Under the pieces are notes generated by a model, which had not been told where the DNA came from, did no database searches, and saw only the letters and a list, made by a program, of their open reading frames with translations. A stretch of 6,655 bases of DNA, from assembly GCA_023392135.1 (NCBI GenBank), contig JAEVZQ010000288.1, positions 1 through 6,655 of the forward strand, written 5' to 3'. How positions within the stretch are numbered: the stretch's first letter is position 1; each line of letters opens with the position of its first letter. This stretch comes from Pseudomonadota bacterium. Its GTDB lineage: Bacteria; Pseudomonadota; Alphaproteobacteria; Rhizobiales; Hyphomicrobiaceae. Of this stretch, positions 1 to 3,799 are shown piece by piece. Both the position numbers and the translations under genes were made by a program.

Positions 1-45
1 TCTCACGACTTAACGATCAGTCCCCGCCGGCAGATACTGTTACGA

Positions 46-1056
46 TCAACCCGCACGCGCTTCCTTGACCAGCGCGGCCCAGGTGTTCCATGTCTCGTCG
101 CCGAGCGCATTCTTGAGCTGTTCGTAGGCCGGGGCCATCTTCTCGCGGAACGGCCCGACTTCCGGACGCGTGATCTTCACGCCGGCCTTCTCCATCTCGC
201 CCAAGTACCACGCTTCCTTTTCCTGCACGCCCTTGCGCGCCGCTGCGCCGGCCTTTACGGCCTCCTCGGTCACAATCGCACGCTGCTCGTCGCTCATGCG
301 ACCCCAGGAGCGAGGGTTACCGGCGAACATGATGGGCGCGTAGATATGCTTGGTCAGCGCCACGTGGCTCTGCACTTCGAAGAACTTGGCGGCGTACGTC
401 GTGGCGACCGGGTTGTCCTGGCCGTCGACTGTCTTGTTGGCGAGGGCCAGGTAGACCTCCTGGAAGGCTACCGTCTGTGTATTCGCTCCCAGCGCCTCGA
501 AGGCGGCCTTGATGGCCAGCTCCGGTGGCACGCGGATCTTCAGGCCCTTCACGTCATCTGGCGTGTTGACGGGATGGCGACTGTTCGACAGCGCACGGAA
601 GCCCCACTCGAAGTTCGCGATCCACTGGAAACCGGCGGTCTTGAGCTGCTGCGTCAGCCAATCCCGGGCGGTGGTGTCGAGCGTGCGATATGCGTGATCG
701 TAGTCGTCGAACTGATAGGGGATATTGATGACGCCGATCGTCTTGGACATCGACTCGATGTTGGCGGGGTTGAGCAGAATGAAGTCGATGGCGCCCAGCT
801 TCGTCTGTTGCGCCGTTTCGACCGGCGATCCCAGCGCATTGTTCGGGAAAAGAGTGATCTTCAGCTCGCCATTGGTCCGCTCGGCGATGCGCTGGACCAT
901 CTTCTCGGCTTCAATGTGAACCGGATGTGTCGTGTCGGCCGGGTGTGTCAGCCTGAATTCGAGTGCGGCGCGGGACGGCCGGACGAATGCGGCAAACGAG
1001 GCGCCGGCGCCGATCATAAGCGCAGTCCGGCGCGTCATCGAAGTGATGCGAGGCAT
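46..1056 (-). CDS. TRAP transporter substrate-binding protein, DctP family, Tat-exported
   Basis: This is a 336-residue periplasmic solute receptor of a tripartite (TRAP) transporter. Such proteins bind a substrate, usually a carboxylate, and deliver it to a DctQ/DctM membrane pair. The N terminus is a Tat-type signal with twin arginines at residues 9-10 (MTRRTALMIG), a hydrophobic stretch to about residue 25, and probable cleavage after SRA or SRAA (residues 28-31). The mature part has the family layout: a carboxylate-clamp segment GLKIRVPP (171-178; R175 is the expected ligand-binding Arg), EVYLAL (200-205) and TVDGQDNP (209-216). Length is normal for the family. The ATG at 1054-1056 is supported by an AAGGAG Shine-Dalgarno eight bases upstream; a start at Met7 is less likely. 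No dctQ or dctM is visible; only 45 bases remain downstream on this strand, so they could lie just outside. The ligand cannot be deduced. Family assignment is firm. Confidence 0.95.
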   Translation of the reverse strand: MPRITSMTRRTALMIGAGASFAAFVRPSRAALEFRLTHPADTTHPVHIEAEKMVQRIAERTNGELKITLFPNNALGSPVETAQQTKLGAIDFILLNPANIESMSKTIGVINIPYQFDDYDHAYRTLDTTARDWLTQQLKTAGFQWIANFEWGFRALSNSRHPVNTPDDVKGLKIRVPPELAIKAAFEALGANTQTVAFQEVYLALANKTVDGQDNPVATTYAAKFFEVQSHVALTKHIYAPIMFAGNPRSWGRMSDEQRAIVTEEAVKAGAAARKGVQEKEAWYLGEMEKAGVKITRPEVGPFREKMAPAYEQLKNALGDETWNTWAALVKEARAG

Positions 1057-1078
1057 ACTGGAGTCTCCTTGGAGGTGG

Positions 1079-1094
1079 CGGTACGGAGGTACCG
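1079..1094. repeat. inverted repeat CGGTAC-N4-GTACCG upstream of the TRAP receptor RBS
   Basis: A perfect 6-bp inverted repeat with the 4-base spacer GGAG lies 22 bp upstream of the start codon at 1056. In the transcript it would form a compact stem-loop just before the AAGGAG ribosome binding site. It may be an operator, an mRNA-stabilising hairpin, or chance. Confidence 0.3.
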
Positions 1095-1126
1095 GTGTTG
1101 CATTCCTTCCCCGCGGGTGTCGTGCA

Positions 1127-1142
1127 AACAGAGCCCGCTGTT
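1127..1142. repeat. inverted repeat AACAG-N6-CTGTT in the TRAP receptor leader
   Basis: A perfect 5-bp inverted repeat with a 6-base spacer, 16 bp in all, lies just downstream of the proposed transcription start (about 1147, minus strand). The size and place suit a dimeric repressor site, but short repeats like this also arise by chance. Confidence 0.25.
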
Positions 1143-1153
1143 CTTCGGATGCT

Positions 1154-1183
1154 ATTTCAATGACAGGGCGCGCCTCAGGTCAA
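1154..1183 (-). promoter_or_regulatory. candidate sigma70-type promoter for the TRAP receptor gene
   Basis: On the minus strand TTGACC (complement of 1178-1183) is followed after 18 bases by TGAAAT (complement of 1154-1159). These match the -35 and -10 consensus at 5 of 6 and 4 of 6 positions. Transcription would begin near 1147 and give a leader of about 90 bases. The -35 box overlaps the inverted repeat at 1180-1199. The call rests only on motif similarity and on lying in the sole intergenic space before this gene. Confidence 0.3.
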
Positions 1184-1199
1184 GGGAGCAATGCCTTGA
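1180..1199. repeat. inverted repeat TCAAGG-N8-CCTTGA over the candidate -35 box
   Basis: A perfect 6-bp inverted repeat with an 8-base spacer lies between the stop of the HMA-like gene at 1239 and the TRAP receptor gene. It overlaps the proposed -35 element at 1178-1183, so it could be an operator, or a small hairpin in the 3' trailer of the upstream gene. There is no T-run, so it is not a classical terminator. Confidence 0.3.
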
Positions 1200-1238
1200 A
1201 ATCAGTTCGCAACCGGATTACTGGCCCGGCTTCTCCGA

Positions 1239-1784
1239 TCACCTGCGGCCCTGCAGACCGTTCTGAAGCATCAACCCATAAACGAGCAGCGAGGTTGCAG
1301 AGCCGAACAGGTTTGCACGCGAAAGCTGAAGCAATCCGAGGAGTCCCAGTCCCAAGGCCACCGGGGGCCTTCCCATTCGCCACATCTCCCGAGCGTGCCA
1401 GAAATGCTCCGAAGCGGGGCCGAGGGCCCGGCCACGCGCAAGTTGCAGGGCGCCAAGAGCGCTAATGACGAAGGCCGCTATGGCCGGGCTCTGGCGGAGA
1501 AGCGATCTCCATGCCGGGCCCGGACGCTGCCGGGACATGAGATCCGAAATGGTTTCTGCGGAGATGAGCCCGATCTGAACCGCGGCCTGGGCAAGCTCTT
1601 CCACGTCTCCGGTGTGGTGCACGACGAGACTGCCGGTCAGCGGATTGGCCCGCGCCTCCTCGACAGCCGGGAACTGGCTCACGAGGTCGACCAGTTTCTC
1701 GAAGAACTCCGTATTTCCGCGCTGTTCAGAAAACTTCAGTCGAACGCGGCCTGGGACGATATGCTCGACAGTCGCGGGCTGCAT
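1239..1784 (-). CDS. HMA-like domain protein with hydrophobic C-terminal segments
   Basis: This 181-residue protein has a small ferredoxin-like domain of the type I recall as HMA_2 (residues about 5-75). It shows HIVPGRVRLK (8-17), a helix with FFEKL (27-31), and TGSLVVHH (50-57). It contains no cysteine, so it lacks the CxxC metal site of classical heavy-metal domains. Hydrophobic segments follow at about 99-117, 140-155 and 158-174, so it is probably membrane-attached. The frame is open upstream to 2063, but that part would run antisense into the DUF445 gene and is low-complexity. I chose the ATG at 1782-1784 because GGAGG lies five bases before it and the domain begins at once. It is divergent from the DUF445 gene. 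Its domain matches the protein at 3348-3785 and the N terminus of the P-type ATPase, suggesting a shared role in cation handling. Exact function is unknown. Confidence 0.8.
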   Translation of the reverse strand: MQPATVEHIVPGRVRLKFSEQRGNTEFFEKLVDLVSQFPAVEEARANPLTGSLVVHHTGDVEELAQAAVQIGLISAETISDLMSRQRPGPAWRSLLRQSPAIAAFVISALGALQLARGRALGPASEHFWHAREMWRMGRPPVALGLGLLGLLQLSRANLFGSATSLLVYGLMLQNGLQGRR

Positions 1785-1864
1785 GAGCGCCTCCGGGGCG
1801 GAATTTCGGGCAGGCCAAGCCTCGGCTGGAACGCGCCAGCGCTCGGCCGGTTCCGGTCCCGACA

Positions 1865-1918
1865 GCCCTCGGTCCAATCCTCCCAGAACAGAGCGCGGGA
1901 AAAAGCCAGACCGAGGGC
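1865..1918. promoter_or_regulatory. 10-bp inverted repeat with 34-nt spacer in the divergent intergenic region
   Basis: GCCCTCGGTC (1865-1874) and GACCGAGGGC (1909-1918) are perfect reverse complements separated by 34 bases. The pair lies in the 146-bp space between the divergent HMA-like and DUF445 genes. The right arm abuts the GAGG ribosome binding sequence (1919-1922) of the DUF445 gene. It could be two half-sites of one regulator serving both promoters, or an mRNA stem-loop next to the ribosome binding site. No convincing -35/-10 pair was found here on either strand. Confidence 0.5.
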
Positions 1919-1930
1919 GAGGTGGTGACA

Positions 1931-3238
1931 ATGTCCGACGTCGATCATCCCCCGCGACAGCGCTCCGAGGCAGACCGGAGGCCTTCGAGCCGCAGTACAC
2001 GCGACGGGGAGCGCCGCGCCCGGTTACGGCGAAACCGCATGACGGCGACAGGCCTGCTCGCATTCATGGGCGCCGCATACTTCTCGACGTACGCCGTTCC
2101 AGAGCCGGGCTATGCCGTGCTGCTCATCCGATCGGGAGCTGAGGGCGGCGCCGTCGGCGGGCTGGCGGACTGGTTTGCGATCACGGCATTATTCCGACAC
2201 CCACTCGGATTGCCCATTCCGCACACGGCCATCCTGCCGCGCAGCAAGGAGCGAATCGGCGCCGCCATCGGGCGCTTCATCGAGGAAAACTTTCTCACAC
2301 GAGAGGTGGTGCTGCGCCGGTTGCGCGATGCGCAGATCGGGCGCCGGGTCGTCGACTGGCTCGCCGCCCCGGACACAGCGACCGATATTGCGGAGTGGGT
2401 GACGCGAGCGCTGCCCAAGATACTCCACGCACTCGACAGCCCCGAGCTTCAGGCATTCGTCCGCCGCACACTCGGTGAGCAGATGGGGCGTATCGATATC
2501 GCGCCGGTTCTCGGCCGGCTGGTCGAGGCGATGGCGACGACAGGTGAAGCAGACCGGCTGTTCGACGCCGCGACGGACGCGGGCCTGTCCTGGCTCGAGA
2601 CGCATCGCGACGACATTTACCGGGTCGTCGGCGAACGGAACCGGTGGTGGATTCCGAAGGCGATCAACCGCCGCATCGCAACCGCCATCATCGAAGGCTT
2701 GAGCGACCTCCTCGGCCGCCTGCGCGAGCCCGACAGTGACGCCCGCCAACAGTTCCGGGATGCTCTCCGACAGGTCATCGACGAGCTCACCAGCTCACCG
2801 GAACGTCGCGCCCAGATCGAGGCCGCGAAGGCGCGGCTGCTTTCTCATCCTGACGTACAGAACTGGTTCGGCTCGCTCTGGCGGAACGCACTCGCTGGCG
2901 CCTTACGCGACCTGGAGCAGCCCTCACCCAGAACCCGAGCGTCCATCGAAAATCTCTTACGCGCGATCGCACGGGCTCTCGCCGCCGACAAAACCGCGGT
3001 CGGCCAGATCGAGGCCGCCATCGAACGGGCGGCACTCACCATCATCGTGCGGCGGGCAGAGATAGGCGCCATCGTGGCGGATGTCGTGCGCGGCTGGGAC
3101 GAGCGGTCCATGACGGAGCGGCTTGAAGTCACGATCGGCAGCGACCTTCAATATATCCGCATGAACGGCACGCTGGTCGGGGCAGGAGTCGGAGCGACGC
3201 TATTCGTGATCGTTCACCTCCTCGGACTGGCGCAGTGA
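1931..3238 (+). CDS. DUF445 family (YjiN-like) inner-membrane protein
   Basis: This 435-residue protein belongs to the DUF445 family, which includes E. coli YjiN; its biochemical role is not established. After a charged N-terminal tail (1-37) there is a hydrophobic segment (about 38-54), then the family signature: GGAVGGLADWFAITALFRHP (72-91), GLPIPHTAILP (93-103) and the following KERIG. The middle is a long, charged helical region. The C terminus has DLQYIRMNGTLVGAG (405-419) running into a last membrane helix (about 416-432). This fits a protein anchored at both ends with a large helical soluble part. The ATG at 1931 is preceded by GAGG with eight bases of spacing; GTG codons at 1922 and 1925 lie inside that ribosome binding region and are less likely. 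Length is normal. It sits between two HMA-like genes and may be cotranscribed with the one starting 109 bp downstream. Confidence 0.93.
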   Translation: MSDVDHPPRQRSEADRRPSSRSTRDGERRARLRRNRMTATGLLAFMGAAYFSTYAVPEPGYAVLLIRSGAEGGAVGGLADWFAITALFRHPLGLPIPHTAILPRSKERIGAAIGRFIEENFLTREVVLRRLRDAQIGRRVVDWLAAPDTATDIAEWVTRALPKILHALDSPELQAFVRRTLGEQMGRIDIAPVLGRLVEAMATTGEADRLFDAATDAGLSWLETHRDDIYRVVGERNRWWIPKAINRRIATAIIEGLSDLLGRLREPDSDARQQFRDALRQVIDELTSSPERRAQIEAAKARLLSHPDVQNWFGSLWRNALAGALRDLEQPSPRTRASIENLLRAIARALAADKTAVGQIEAAIERAALTIIVRRAEIGAIVADVVRGWDERSMTERLEVTIGSDLQYIRMNGTLVGAGVGATLFVIVHLLGLAQ

Positions 3239-3248
3239 TCGTGAGGGG

Positions 3249-3265
3249 CGCGTCAACTCAACGCG
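3249..3265 (+). other. small hairpin CGCGT-N7-ACGCG between DUF445 and the second HMA-like gene
   Basis: A 5-bp stem with a 7-base loop lies 10 bp after the DUF445 stop. No T-run follows, so it is not a convincing intrinsic terminator; it might protect an mRNA 3' end or be chance. The rest of 3239-3347 shows no clear promoter, so read-through from DUF445 is possible. Confidence 0.25.
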
Positions 3266-3347
3266 GCAGCTGTCACAAACCTTACAAGAAGTCCTGCGAA
3301 AAGCCCCCGGGAATAGGGGTGAAACGGGCAGCAGAAAAGTGCGCCAC

Positions 3348-3785
3348 ATGACTTCCGGGGAACTGTTCTACTTCATTCATAGCCTGCCACGGCGCACGCG
3401 GCTGAAGGTGCCGAAGCGTCGGGGCGACAGAGCCTTCTTCACCGACGTCGAGCGCCGGCTCGGCGCGCTGACCGGCGTTCATGCCGTGAGCGCCAGGCCC
3501 GAAACGGGCAGCATTGTCGTCCACCACGCGCCGGAGTTCCGGTGGGAGAGTGTACGGTTCGAGGCCATGGGCATCAGACCCACGGTCCGCACTTCCGAGT
3601 GCACCTGTGCCTGCCCGAACTGCGCGGCCAACGGGTCGAGCGAGCTCGACTTCTCGACCGCGGCCGTGTGGATCTTGAAAGCGGCCTGTTCCGGCCAGAT
3701 CATCTTGAACCTGGTCGAGCTGGTCGCCACAAGCGCCGTGCAGTCGGCCATCGATGACCTGACCAAGCCGGTCGTACAGGCCTGA
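3348..3785 (+). CDS. small HMA-like protein with CxCxCxxC cysteine cluster and hydrophobic tail
   Basis: The protein has 145 residues from the ATG at 3348, or 148 from an in-frame GTG at 3339. Neither start has a strong Shine-Dalgarno; I prefer the ATG on codon identity alone. Residues about 5-65 form an HMA_2-like domain: FIHSLPRRTRLKVP (9-22), FFTDVERRLGAL (30-41), TGSIVVHH (53-60). It aligns without gaps over 50 residues to the protein at 1239-1784, with 20 identities by eye. The usual PGRxR is here PRRTR. A cysteine cluster follows, ECTCACPNC (84-92; Cys 85, 87, 89, 92), then a hydrophobic helical region (about 103-132) with a further Cys at 114. The four clustered cysteines could bind a soft metal or an Fe-S centre; this is inference. 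The gene ends 14 bp from the convergent ATPase gene. A role with that pump is plausible but unproven. Confidence 0.82.
   Translation: MTSGELFYFIHSLPRRTRLKVPKRRGDRAFFTDVERRLGALTGVHAVSARPETGSIVVHHAPEFRWESVRFEAMGIRPTVRTSECTCACPNCAANGSSELDFSTAAVWILKAACSGQIILNLVELVATSAVQSAIDDLTKPVVQA
3600..3623 (+). other. cysteine cluster CxCxCxxC, possible metal site
   Basis: The codons TGC (3600), TGT (3606), TGC (3612) and TGC (3621) encode C-T-C-A-C-P-N-C between the HMA-like domain and the hydrophobic tail. The spacing contains two overlapping CxC units and one CxxC. The other small HMA-like protein in the window has no cysteine. Metal binding is inferred from cysteine spacing alone. Confidence 0.55.
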
Positions 3786-3799
3786 GAATCTCAATTCGT

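Noticed and set aside
11..48. Repeated ACGATCA (13-19 and 42-48) after the TRAP receptor stop
   Set aside because: Two copies of seven bases, one including the stop codon, are too little to call a repeat element or site.
346..1266. Long plus-strand open frame opposite the TRAP receptor gene
   Set aside because: Its translation matches no family pattern I recognise and it mirrors a clearly real gene; such antisense frames are common in GC-rich DNA.
1785..2063. Upstream extension of the minus-strand HMA-like gene by 93 codons
   Set aside because: It would run antisense over the DUF445 start, its product is Arg/Pro/Gly-rich without domain similarity, and the ATG at 1784 has a good GGAGG site and begins the domain directly.
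3783..3793. Palindrome TGAGA-A-TCTCA between the convergent gene ends
   Set aside because: A one-base centre leaves almost no stem once a loop forms and there is no T-run on either strand, so it is not supported as a bidirectional terminator.
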